From: Liopterus haemorrhoidalis
Lineage: Eukaryota > Arthropoda > Insecta > Coleoptera > Dytiscidae
Direction of reading: 5' to 3'
Assembly (NCBI GenBank): GCA_963971575.1
Contig: OZ020616.1
Location: 2,128,924 to 2,192,923, forward strand
DNA: 64,000 nt
A program made the translations under genes and the position numbers. Every line of letters begins with the position of its first letter. Within the stretch, counting starts at the first letter, position 1. This document shows positions 49,901 to 63,294 of this stretch, piece by piece. Under the pieces are notes generated by a model. It did no database searches. It was not told the origin of the DNA and saw only the letters and a list, made by a program, of their open reading frames with translations.

Positions 49901-51631
49901 CGCAAGCTTTCCCGAAAGACGATACTCCTACTATACCATATAATCCATAAGAGAAACGGAATGTTTGCAAAGGACCTCCAGTATCGCCCTACATAAATAA
50001 TTCTAAATTAATTTCAGGATTATAACTCCTCTGTAATTAATATTAATCATATTATCACGTTAAGGCTGTATTACAACACTTTTTGACCACGAGCTTACTT
50101 ATTATTATTAATTTGATTTCACTTTAAAGATTCACTGCACATTTATAACTTTTTGGCGCTCACTACTTGTAGAATTATGGATTTCTCCGTTTTTTCCTTC
50201 ATCACTGTCACGTATCCTACGTTAATTATATTAGGGGGATCGAAAAGAAATCCATTATTTTAGAGTACTTTTTTTTCCAGAGATATTTATTATGTATAAT
50301 TACAAAATATAATTTCCATCATGATTTATTAAGGCTTCCCAACGTTGCACTAATTTTTCGATACCCTCTCTATACAAGTTTTCTGCTTTTGATTTAAAAT
50401 AACTGATCAGGTCATTTTCTACATCGGTGATATTCCGAATTTTTTATCTTTTTATTAAGAAAATAATCAAGATGAAAATAAGGGTTGCCTTAGCCTGAAT
50501 ATAGTAAAGTGACCATACGTTCCGAATTGGCCGGGCCAGTCCCGAATTTCCGCCTTGCGTCCCGAATTTTGTCAAAGGCAATATTTGTCCCGAATTCGGG
50601 GTTTTTGTTCCGTTTTGTCCCGAATTTTAGAAAAGGTACTTATTTTCAATATTTATTTTTGATGTATTTCAACTAAAATTATTTGTAGAAGACTTGAACT
50701 AAAAAAAAAAAAATCTACCGAAAGGGTATTTTCCTTGATGAACAGCTTTTGGACAAGTGGCGTAGTGATGTAGACACATTAAAAGCAAATATTACTGATT
50801 AAAGTAAACTATAAAGAAAACTGTGCGGATTTTAATAAAATGCTTCAAAGCAAAAAACACCTACTCTAAAAGATCCATAGTTTGGGAAAATATAAAAAGT
50901 TTTCTACTAAGTAATTTTAATGAATAAATTTTGAATTCATTTAAAAAATAATGTGATTTTAAAAATGTTCTTTTTAATAATAAACTAAGTTAATTATCTG
51001 TGATTGGAAATTTTTGTGAAAAATTTTTTTTTAACAATAACATTTGAATAATCAACCCCCTCCCAAGTCTATGAGCTCCCGTCCCGAATTTTGAACTAAA
51101 AAATATGGTCACCTTAGCATATAGTGATACAAAATTAACGACGATTTTTTTGGAGTTTCTATTTTGTTTTGAAAAATAGCGCTTCGTTTATGTAATAATT
51201 ATAAAAATATTCTTCTGTTTTTAGGTGAAAAAAATGCGTGTTCAAAATCATATCCATGTTCATCATATAATGCTCATTTCGTTTTCCCAACGAGCTTTTC
51301 GGCAAAGGGACGATGCCTCAAAAACAAGTTGAAAATCAGGAAGAGGACGGCCATCGTTTTTTGACGATCAGGCACATTGTGCCGTGGAAAAGGACGATGA
51401 CAACCTGGCTACTGGCCGACCACTTCAATGTCGACCAATCCACAATCGCCCGTCGCCTAAAAAAGCTTGTAAAGGTTTGGAAATTGGCTAGTTGTGTGCG
51501 TCGCAAACTCTCCGATAACAATAAAGCAGATCGTGTTTGAATTTTCACCGAATTGCTGCAGAGAAATGAGCAATCGTCATTTTTAGGGTTTTGTAGGTAT
51601 GACCAAAAAACCCTTATACCGTCATTTTGTC

Positions 51632-51689
<58 letters not shown>

Positions 51690-54412
51690 TCGGTTAAAAT
51701 TGTAGCCAAACGGCTAAACCTAGAGAGTTGAAATTTGGCATGTTTATACAACTCTTTGACCCGCACATAGGAAAAATACTAAAACATCTAAAAAACATAC
51801 CCCCCTAAAAATATAAACAAATATGTGCTCATCGAAAACAAAAATATTTTTTTTTAATTCTGAGTAGGGTATCAAATGAAAGCCCTTAGTACGTGGATTA
51901 ACGATCAAATTTTTATTTTTGCAAAATAAATTATTTTGATGCGATTTTTGCCAAAATTGTGCAAAAAAAATTTTGTCCCACACCCTGTGGCCCAGATGGT
52001 TTAAACTAAAAATCTAAAAAAATTCCAACTAATGTATATTGGTGTGAACCGAAATAGTACAACAGGAATTTTTGATCAGATTATGTTTTCGGAAAATAAC
52101 GCATTTTTTGTGGTTTTTGGTTCACAAAGTACAAAAGTTATACCAATGTAAGACACTGATAAGCTAAGCGTCCGATGGCGCAACGCGTTAGTGCGCTGGT
52201 GTCGGAAGCTAAAATTCTCTGGAAAACGAAGGGTTTCGAGTTCGAGTACGGACGGGGAGTGAGTTTTATTTTTCTGTTTTTTTTTTGCATTTTTATTATG
52301 TTGAAATTATTTTGTCAAAATTCTAGTTATATTTTGACAAATGTTGTATTTAATTTTTAAGAGCGTAAATTTAATAACCAGTCTTATTATATGATTAACA
52401 GACGATAAATTATTTTAAAAATATCGTTCATTTTGTCGTGATTACTATAAAGTAAAATTTGTCCTACACACTCAGCATACCGCCTTCACTAATTATATAC
52501 CTGCGAAACTCTGAAATGTGTGAATATTCACACTTCACATCAATTTTTGAAGAATCTTGTTACTAGTGATGAATCATCTTCACTTCAAAAACGACAAAAG
52601 AAAGAAAATTTGTGTATCTCCGGGTGGAACACCGAAAGAAATAACAAAAGGTGACCACAGTAATAAGGCAATGTGGTGCGTATGGTGGGACAGAAGTGGA
52701 ATCATCCATTGGGAGATCATTGCAAACGGCATTTGCTTTTGGTGGAATGAAGATGATGAGCGTCAACAGTGGCTGATTCGGGACAAAAATGGAAAACGGC
52801 AATTCAACATGAACAGCGACGTCTCCATACAGCAATAGATTGCCTCCAAACAGAAATTATTTTGTTGAATAAACTCATATACAAAAAAAAATCGTTAATT
52901 TTGCATCACACATAATTAAAGAATTATAGAATTGCAGTTGACGTATTAAAAATAATGTTCAAATATTCGTTATTCAAGTAAAACAAATCAAACATTTGAA
53001 ATTAAAATATGAAAGTTTTTTTCTGCGAATAATAAAAAGTTCGATTTTTCTCAACTCTATCTTTGCCCCTTAACTCCCTATAGGCGAGGCAATGAAGCAC
53101 AAAAATCAGCCCAACTTCCGATTTTTGGCGCAGTAAGATGGATTTACATGCGGTTTGGTGCATTCGACTCGTTAGAGCCTCAGGAAATTTTGTGAACCAA
53201 CGCGATCAATGCAAAATGAAAAACTGCATTTGTGCATAAGAAAAATGCATTGGAAAAGTGCATTTTCCAGAGTTGCAAAATCAAAAATTTATAACTCGGT
53301 ATAAATTGTATTCCTAAAATCCTACCTGAACAATAGATGTCAATATGTTGCAATAAATAGTTGCCAGTCCTCGCTGGTACATATTACTTCAGGTGTGCCT
53401 CAGGGTTCTCACGTGGGACCTCTACTTTTTTCCCTGTTTGTTAATGACATAGACTCATGCTTTAAATACTCAAATTTTTTGTTATACGCAGACGATCTCA
53501 AAATTTTTAAATGCATCACTAGTAGGAATCAATGTCTGGAGTTACAGGCTGATCTAAACTGTTTTAATCACTACTGCCATTGCAATAAAATAAGTCTTAA
53601 TGAGAACAAATGTAAATCAATTATTTTTACTAGAAATTATGTAAACATTTCCAAGTATCATTACAGATTGAAAGGCAAAATTCTTGAAGAGGTTAACCAA
53701 ATTAAAGATTTAGGTGTATTGTTGGATTCCAAGTTGATTTTCGATTCTCATATTTACAACGTAACTCAAAAGTCACTAAGAAATCTAGGTTTTATTTTCC
53801 GTGTGACTAAGGGATTTAAATCTGCGAAAACACTTATTAAATTATATAATAGTCTTGTACGTAGTCATTTAGAGTTCGCAAGCACAATTTGGAACCCACA
53901 GTATAATATTTATGTAAACTCTATTGAAAACGTACAAAAAAAATTTATTAACAAACTCAATTTTCATTTTAATCGTCCTAATTTTCATAAATCATATAAA
54001 TTTAACTTGGAATTTTACAATATAACTAGTCTACAAAATAGAAGGCTCATATTGGATTTGTCTTTGGCGCATAAAATTTTGAATAGTATGATTGACACTC
54101 AGCCTTTTCTTCAGTACATTAGTTTTAACATATATAACTATACCGTGAGAAATCCCATGTTGCTATATATACCACACAGTAGATCAAATTCCAATATTAA
54201 TGCACCCATTCATAGACTTTGGAGAGCCGTAAACTCCATAAATAACAAAGTAGACATATTTAGTTATCAGTCTAAATTATTTAAAAAGCTCTGTCTAGAA
54301 GTAATATTGTCATCTGATGTGCTCGGGTAGGATCATTAGATCTTATATCTTATTATTTAATATTAATATTAGATTACATCTAATTTGCATGTAACTACAA
54401 ATAATAACACTG

Positions 54413-54445
<33 letters not shown>

Positions 54446-57400
54446 TTTTTTTTTCTTTCTTCTTTTTTGTTCATGTGTAACTGTTAAATTTTTCTATGTA
54501 TTATCGTTGTGTTGCACTGTAATTGGGACGGCTCTATGAGTACGTCCTGTTGTGTAGCCTAACAAATAAAATAAATAAATAAAATTCACTAAAATAAGTC
54601 AAATATTGATACTCGGGGGTTTCTGGGGTCGCTGAACACGAATATCGGGACGATAGAAATGTCCGAGGTACCTGGTGCCCAGGGTGGACACTACGTACAT
54701 CGTCTCCTAGAGTTTTATGCAAATTTGATACAATAGCAGTTGAATCACGTTACTCGGGGGTTTTTGGGGTCGCTGAGCTCGATATTTGGATTTAGCGACC
54801 CCAAAAACCCCCGAGTAACGTGTTTCAACTGCTTTTGTATCGAATTCGCATAAAACTCCTGAAAACGAGGGTAAGTACCGCTCACCCTGAGCACCAGGTA
54901 CCTCGAAAACATTCGCTATTGCGATATTCGGATTCAGCGACCCCAAAAACCCCCGAGTAACGTGATTCAACTGCTTTTGTATCAAATTTGCATAAAACTC
55001 TAGGAGACGATGTACGTAGTGTCCACCCTGGGCACCAGGTACCTCGGACACTTCTCTCGTCCCGATATTCGTGTTCAGCGACCCCAGAAACCCCCAAGTA
55101 TCAATATTTGACTTATTTTAGTGAATTTATACCGAGTTATAAATTTTTGATTTTGCAACTCTGGAAAATGCACTTTTCCAATGGATTTTTCTTATGCACA
55201 AATGCAGTTTTTCATTTTGCATTGATCGCGTTGGTTCACAAAATTTCCTGAGGCTCTAACGAATCGAATGCACCAAACCGCATGTAAATCCATCTTACTG
55301 CGCCAAAAATCGGAAGTTCACTGCTTCGTTTCCTCGCCTACTAGGAAATATCGCTAGAGTCCTTTTTTAGAATGAATAACTTTTTTGATATTTTTAAACA
55401 AATAACTAGCAACACAAAACATTTATCAATTGCTAAGTCATTTCATAATTATTGTGAAAGAACTTTATAAACAAATGTTTTGCCAAAATTTGTTAAACCC
55501 AACACATATTTTAATTAAATTTAGTACATTAAAAATCATAATTAACAATAGGATTACGAACTATTACATTATCATATGAATATTTAATGATTATGAATAT
55601 AAATATGAATATAATATGAATATTTATGAAATCATATCAGCTCAGTAAATCTTTAAAATTAACTGGCAAATCTTACCTGACATGTATCTTTTTCAAGGCC
55701 TCTTCCACCGGCACAAAACTGTTGATCATGTTGAATTCCATACGGCAACCTCCTAGAGCCTGTTATACTTCTGTAAGTTCTTGTACATTCCTCTGGTGTA
55801 AAAAGATCTAGGTATATTTTTTGTAATGTGTTACCACTGTCTCCACCGAATTGTGTCAAACCCCAACCGGTTGCGATAAGATCTATGTATTGACTCAGGT
55901 CGGACTTAGCGAAGAGACAAGCTGGTTTGATGTATAAGGTGAATGTGACAGGTATGTCGAGCTGAACTAGACCAATGTCGTTATAAACGGCTGGAGGTTT
56001 ATAATCTGGGTGGAATATTCTTTGAATTACTTCATAATCACGTTTGTTTTCTGATCCACTGTCCAAATCTAAGTCTCCAAGTCTCACCCATTTTACTGGA
56101 CCACTGAAAATTAAATAAACAATTGTAAAGTTCTACATTATACTTCTTTCAATACTATTCTACTCTGACGTCATTTTAACTTTTGATATAGTAAAGGCAG
56201 TGGCGTAGCGACGTGGGGGCAGGGGGTGCGGTCCGCCCCGGGCGGCACTTTTTTGGGGCGGCAAAAATCCTCAATAAATAATATCTTGTAATCTGAACTA
56301 AAAATTTGAACCATTTCTTTTAATATTTTTGTCGCACCTACAATTCGGACCGATTAAAATGAGCACAGAACTTTTTATTATTTAAATGTGACGGAACCGG
56401 GGAATAGCCTTTCTTTAACACGTTAATCGCCACGTCGGCCATATGTGTCTGACACTAAGAAGTTCTACATGCGCCATGTCAGACATATATGTCTGACATG
56501 GTTACCTTGCGGTAATTCCCCGCGTTTTATTTTGTACTCGGATTGTTCACAACGAATATTCAGCGAGAATCGATTCTTTCATATAAAGAATAGAGTTCCG
56601 TATTGTCTAATAACACCTGCAACATCAGTCGTCCAATTCACATGGACTAAATTAACTTGCTACAATTCATTATTTTCTTTAAGTGCGTGTTGTGATTGTT
56701 AAATTATTGAACATTCTCGAAACTCGAAAAATTGTATGTAATCTCAGTGGTGTAGCATAGCGGCGGCGGTGGTGGCGGCTCTTTTTTGGGGCGGCAAATT
56801 TTGTACATTTTTGAGCCTTTTAGATTTAAATACCTAAATAAGGGGGCGGCGAAATTGGCATCCGCCCCGGGCGGCTGAAACCCACGCTACGCCACTGAGT
56901 AAAGGAGACTTTAGTTGACAGATGACGGTTATTTAAAGCATATGGTTCAATGAGAGAGAACTATAGCAATAAAATTTCCATTTTTGAATAGAGCCATATC
57001 ATTTCTTCACAGACAAAGCTAGAAATTGAGAAAGAGATACAATTTGCTTCACTTGATACGCCTGTCTTCTACCTAGTGGTGGTAGGTTAATTTGACAAGA
57101 CAATATATGTAACCATGGTAATTATTTATTTTCCTTATTTCAATACCGTGAATCCAACAAATGTTGTCAGGTTCTATCTATCTATATGTGACATATTGAG
57201 TATATTTTGTAATTTTCTAACATTCTTTCCTATTGGCCGGACGTAGACGTGAAATATAAAAATATGAATAATCTAAATGAACGTTTCTACGTCTACGTCC
57301 ATCTACGTTTGATTGGACATCATAGCAAGCATTTTCCTATTACTTATACAAGGTGTCTCAGAAGAAATTTTATATTTATTTAGCTTACTGCGTGAACGCA

Positions 57401-60400
57401 ACGTATCCGAGGGGCGCGGGGGTTATGTCAATCGGTAGCCTGGCTCTTGGGAATTCAGTCGCTATGGAGCGTTTCTCGGGAGCAGACCGCGCGTTATGCG
57501 TGCGAGAGTTTTACAAAAACGGTGATTCGGCGACTGTAGCGCGTAGAAAATTCTGCAGTATTCGAGGTTTTCGCCACTTAAATGATGCGCCAGGCATTCC
57601 TCTCATTCGACATTGGGTTAAAAAGTTTGAAGAGACTGGTACAACGCTGGATAAATCAAAATCCGGGCGACCTAGGTCTTCAAGAACGGTAGAAAACGTG
57701 GAGAATGTTAAGCAGTCTGTTCGTGACGACCCGAACCTTTCAATTCGGAAGCGCGCAAGTGCTTTAAATGTGCATAGATCATCATTACATCGCATTATGC
57801 ACAAAGACCTAAAGCTGCACCCCTACAAAATTCAATTGGTGCAAGAATTAAAGCCCCAAGATGCCAGTCAGAGGCTTAATTTCGTAAATCAGGTGATTGA
57901 GCGATTTTCAACGTTTACCAACATTTTGTTTTCGGATCCAATAAGCAGAACTGCCGCTACTGGAGTGCAACGAATCCGAAACGCAAACATCAGAAACCCC
58001 TACATTCGCCTAAAGTGACCGTATGGGCTGCGATGTCGGCGCGAGGAATTATCGGCCCTTACTTTTTTGAAGACGAAAGGGGGCGTGCAGTTACAGTGAA
58101 TTCAGTGCGTTATCTGGAGATGTTAGACAACTTCTTGGTACCTGAACTGCAAAACTTTCCTGGCTATAACCAAAGAACATGGTTCCAACAGGACGGAGCA
58201 ACTTCACACACGTCCAATATTTCTCTGCCACGTGTTCGTGAAATTTTCTCAGGCAAATTGATCTCCCGGAGAGGTGACATAAATTGGCCTCCACGCAGTC
58301 CAGATTTAACCCCTATGGACTTTTTCCTATGGGGTTATCTTAAATCTAAAGTTTACGCCAATAAACCGACTTCACTGGCGCATTTGAAAGAAAATATCCG
58401 TCACGAAATGGCAGCCATCCCTGAGTCCACCTGCCGAGACGTCATAAGTAATTTTATTGTTCGATTAAATGAGTGCCGAGAACGCGAGGGTCTACATTTA
58501 AACGATATTATTTTTAAGAAATAAATTCCCAAAAAGTGTATTTTAATAATTAATAAACATTTTTTCTATATACGGCTTACTTTTTTTTTAATCGATCCAC
58601 TAAATATAAAATTTCTTTTGAGACACCTTGTACATTTATACATACATACATATTAATGATTTCAGAGTATGAACATGGTTGGTTTCACTAATTTTGTTCC
58701 AAGAAATCAGATATTTAATACATAATAAAAATGTTTTACATATTAATTGTCATAAAATTTAAATTTTAAAAATAAATTAAGTTATTAAGATTTTGCAAGA
58801 TAAATTTTAAGTAACAACAAATTCGTGTGAAACGGATGTGTGTTTCTGATTAGATGTCTGATTTGTTTCGTTTCCTTACAACTAAAATAAATGCAACAAA
58901 TCTACACTGAACTTATCAAACTAAAACTATTGTCTAACCGAAACGGAATATAATTAGCAAATTTATTAATTATTAATGACTATTGTTTCAAGTTCAAAAC
59001 ACCGAATCATTCTGACTCCAAATAAATAAATAATAAATTGCGTATCACTTAATAAAAATATAACATAATAGGATTTTAATTGAAAAGGAAATTAGTTTTC
59101 ATCATATCTCGGGCCAATCCCCTACTCCCCCACCCATTTTACCGAAAGTTTTGAATCAGATCAGCTTGCAGTAATTTATTACATCGTTTATTACCAATTA
59201 AAACCAGTGGCGAAGGGAAACCTCCGCTAGACTTGCCCTCCCATAAAAAATATATTTAAAAAAAAATGTAAATTAAAAAAAAAAAAATTAAATATTTAGA
59301 TAAATCTTCAAAAATACATCAAATTATGTTTTATACAAATTTTTGTCCAAGGCTTGCTTTACAAGTTACGAATTAATTATCATGACCATGGAAACGTTAC
59401 ATATAAGTATGAAAACATTGAGACTTGGAAAAATTTTAAATAATTTTACAAAAAAATTTCGAAATTTTTCGTTTTATCAAAAAACGTCTCAAATAAAAGT
59501 TAATAGTTATTGCATTTATAGTAACTTTTGTTCAATAAATTTTTTCGAAATATTTTTCTGTTGCTAAATATTCGCAAAAATCTTAAAATCGACACGAGTA
59601 AACTCCCATTTCTAGTCAACCGATTTTTATAAAAAACAATAGGGTTCTTCCTATTTAATAGGAGAATTTTTTAGTACCAGAACGAACTCATTAAGTTAAA
59701 CCGTTTTTGAGTTATCGTGTATACACACAGACAGACACACACACACACACACACACATACGGACGGCACTTCGAAAATAGGTTTTTTGGATTCCCTGGAC
59801 CATGAAACGTGGTCATCCGTCAAAATCTCGACATCGAAAATTTTCGCGATTACAATACTTGCCCCTTATATATTAAGGTCGGGCAAGTAAAAATGCCGGT
59901 CAGCGTGGCGTAGTGGTTAGTGTAGCGATACACTGATTTCTAGGCCATGGGGGCTCGGGTTCGAATCCCGGTTATGGCATGGATATTTGTGTTGTCCAAA
60001 ACTTGTGTTGGTCGAAAATTAAAAAAGGCATCTACTGGATAATGGCCATAGTAGCTAAATCCATAAATAAAAAAAAAAAAATCAGCTGTGGCTGTTTATC
60101 ATGACCATGGAAACGTTACATATAAGTATGAAAAATCAGCTGTGGCCACCACTAAAGTCACTAGATTATATAAAGTAGCGCAACGGCGGCCATACTGGGG
60201 CTAAAAATGTCCCCAACACAAATGATTTTCAGTGATTCCAACAGTACAAAAATAAGAAACTAGTACTACCAATAATTTTTATTTTAAACATTGTAATCAC
60301 GATTTTTTTAATCAAAGATGCACTATAACAAAATTATGGTACAATTTCAATTATTTTTTTAAATTTTTATTAAATAAAATGGATATAATATATAAATTTA

Positions 60401-63251
60401 AATGAAACTTAACCTTAAATATTCAAGCCGCTGACAAAGAGGGTTATTAAATGAGAGCGAGAGAGGGAGATGTGACAGCGCAAACTTAAGAACGTAAAAA
60501 TTGCTGCTTTAGTTTGCTTAACAGGGGAACCAATGTTGCCAATAAAACTCTGGGGTCTGTCGGCTTCTGTCTGTCTACTTTGTATAATCTAGTGACTTTA
60601 GCCACCGGTCCTGTGGTGGCTACCGCCATCACAAAGTACTTGTATAAAATACATTCTAGCAGCAGAGTAGAAATAACTTGGCCTAATATTTTCTAACAGA
60701 GATATTATTTATCATAACCATGGAAACGTAACATATAAGTATGAAAAAATAGATACTTAGAAAATATTTCGGAAAATGTTTCAAATTTTTTTCGTTTTAC
60801 CAAAAAATGTCTCAAGGAAAAGTTGTTGAGAATTCTTTCTCGAGAATATCTCGAGAAAAAGTTAGAATTTTCATTTTTCATTTCTCGAGAAATGTAAAAT
60901 TTTTTCTCGAGAAATGTAAATTTGTTTTTTTTTTAATGAATATGCAATTATGTGCCGTTTTCGTAAAAATTTTTAAAGCCCCGTTATCCATTTGTTCTAA
61001 TGTTATTCAAATGAATACTTTAGTACTTTAAAGTTGATTATAATTTTAACATGTTTTTATCCTCTACAATATTTTCAACATTAAAAAAAGATATATATTC
61101 TAATAAATATTTTTCTCGAGATTTCTCGAGAAAATAATTTTTCATTTCTCGATAAATGAAAAATGTCGAGAAATCAGAAACACTATGTATATCTTCCGCA
61201 TGATCTGACTACCCGCTCTACCCACCAGCTCATAAATAATAATGGAGATGGAGGCCCTCAAACTGTCTGAAAATGGAGCCAGTTTCAATTTGGCTCGCCT
61301 GCCTAAATAAATACTGGCTATCCTACCTTTTACATTTTTTAATGGCCGCTTGACGGTTGTAACGTCACACTAAAATGATTTATTACCTGCTATATAAATA
61401 ATAAATTGCGTTTTAATATTATTTAATGGAAATATAAAATAATAGGATTGTAATTAAAAAGAAAATTAGTTTTCATTGTATTATTTAATTTGAAAAATAT
61501 TATTTACATATGATTTAAATAATTATTATTAAAATTATAGAAAATAATTACTTTAGCAAAGGTTCCTGTTTATATAACATATATTATTTGTTTATGTATG
61601 TAGATTAGTTCCGTATTTTCCATGTTTTATTATTTATTCACCTGTAATTGTTATGATTACGATTTGACAAGATTCTTGTAAGGAGGCCATTCAAGGTAAT
61701 AAACATTCGAAAATTATACAAGGATACAAAAGGATTCTAGTATGAAGTTGAATAATATTAATTTTGTCTTTGAAAACAAGATCGCTGTGTGGATCCAAAG
61801 CAGGAGGTTAATATTTGAAAAGTTTCTTTTAAGAGTAGATATGTTTTCTCATCTACGAGTGTCCTAAAATCTGTTCGTTTTATTCTTGTTTTTAGTAGTA
61901 AATCAGTTTGCAAATTAATTATTTGTATTTCTAAACCAGTAGAATTTTTATTTATCATATTTGCAATCTGTTCCGATATTTCAGATATATTGTATCAACA
62001 AATGGATTTAAGATGAATGAAGCAATTACTGAATTCTACGAAAATCAGAAAATCTTATTTCAAAATTATTTTTAAGCTCAGCGAGATTTTCAGAATATTT
62101 ATTTGTCTCAATTTGGAAAACTACATTCGTCTGTCGGATAGTTACTTAGGTCTGTGTAGTTATCTGGTTTAAATGAAATGTTTCCCCGAGGGGGGGGGGC
62201 ATCTTAACCCTCCAAATGAACCCGTAAATAAAAAAATTAACCTGTATAAAATTGTAGAGACTCCATTATACTTCCAATAGTAATTTTCATCCCTTCCTCA
62301 GAATTATCATTGATAGCCCAAAAGTCATCCTATTATCACCTCTGTCCTCCCATTTTACCATATAGGCCGTGTCTCCAACGCTATAGCTTTGACATTTTAA
62401 CAAATCCTCAATCAAAATGTATAACTATTTATATAAAGATACAAAGTAACAAAATATAAACTATTTTAGATCATGTAGTACCAAGTAACTTCCAAATTTA
62501 ACGTTATACCTCATCTTCAATAATAAAAAAATAGTGTATTGGGCCCGGTAGTTCAATTTCAACCACCTGTATACTATTGATAAAATATTAATATATGTGT
62601 TTATTCTCATAAAGAATTATTTTAAGCAATTCTGTTCCTTATGTATTAATTGTTAATGACTATATTCCTTAATGAGCTTTATCAGGATTAACCATCTTGA
62701 TATGTAGTGATACGTGATTTTGGCGTCTTCATTTTTTTCTGACGTTTTTAGTTGTTTTTAAGTGATAAAAGTGCAGAAAATACTTGAAATAGTGTGTTAT
62801 AGTGTGGAATTTAGTGTTTGGACTCCATGCAGACCAAAATTGGAACGACTGGAAAGGTATTTGTAGAAATTTTTGTTAATTTTATAATTTAAGTCATTGT
62901 TATGTAGAATGTGCTTCTATGGACAATATAGAAACACATATATGCATACACTATCGGCTATAACTAGAGAAACAAAACTATTTTTTAAATCATTTTCATA
63001 AATCCCGATTATTGACTAAATGAATATTGAATTATATTGGTATAGCAACAACAATTTATAAGTTAGAACCTGCTCTTAAAAATATTTGTTGTACTGGTAC
63101 AATAAATAAAATAATTAACTTTCTGCTGCAGCAGACCATCTGCATATTTCTTTTGTAAGACTTAATAATAAAACAATTTTTGTGGTTAAATTTTTTCCTA
63201 TGCCCTAGCTCCCGTTTTTGTCCCGGTTTAGAGTTTCATAATTATGGTAAG

Positions 63252-63294
<43 letters not shown>

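Larger units (their letters stand above)
51290..52850 (+). mobile_element. mariner transposase pseudogene split by HINE copy E
   Basis: First part: DHFNVDQSTIARRLKKLVKV and KLSDNNKADRV with a preceding frameshift. After the 958-bp insertion: LKNLVTSDE (first catalytic Asp region), then CVWWDRSGIIHWEII. Several stops and shifts. Termini not located. Confidence 0.75.
53081..55340. mobile_element. foldback element with tandem core, split by a LINE
   Basis: The arm 53081-53307 continues at 54582 after the LINE. It is the inverted complement of the arm that ends at 55340. Within both arms and the centre, a unit of about 145 bases recurs (phrases CGACCCCAAAAACCCCCGAG, GCACCAGGTACCTCG, TTTGCATAAAACTC). 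Three units are seen on the right (starting near 54797, 54938, 55075) and inverted ones on the left (near 54610 and 54750). Overlapping open frames on both strands come from the symmetry and are not called genes. Confidence 0.75.

Noticed and set aside
52165..52262. Functional tRNA gene inside H1 copy E
   Set aside because: Only the possible acceptor ends pair; the T stem does not and the middle is too long.
54534..55251. Several overlapping frames with repeated peptides such as VPGAQG and HPGHQVPRT
   Set aside because: They arise on both strands from the inverted, tandem units of the foldback element; the symmetry explains them without coding.
59895..59979. Functional tRNA gene
   Set aside because: A and B boxes are good, but acceptor and anticodon stems are imperfect and it continues into a body with poly(A): a SINE head.
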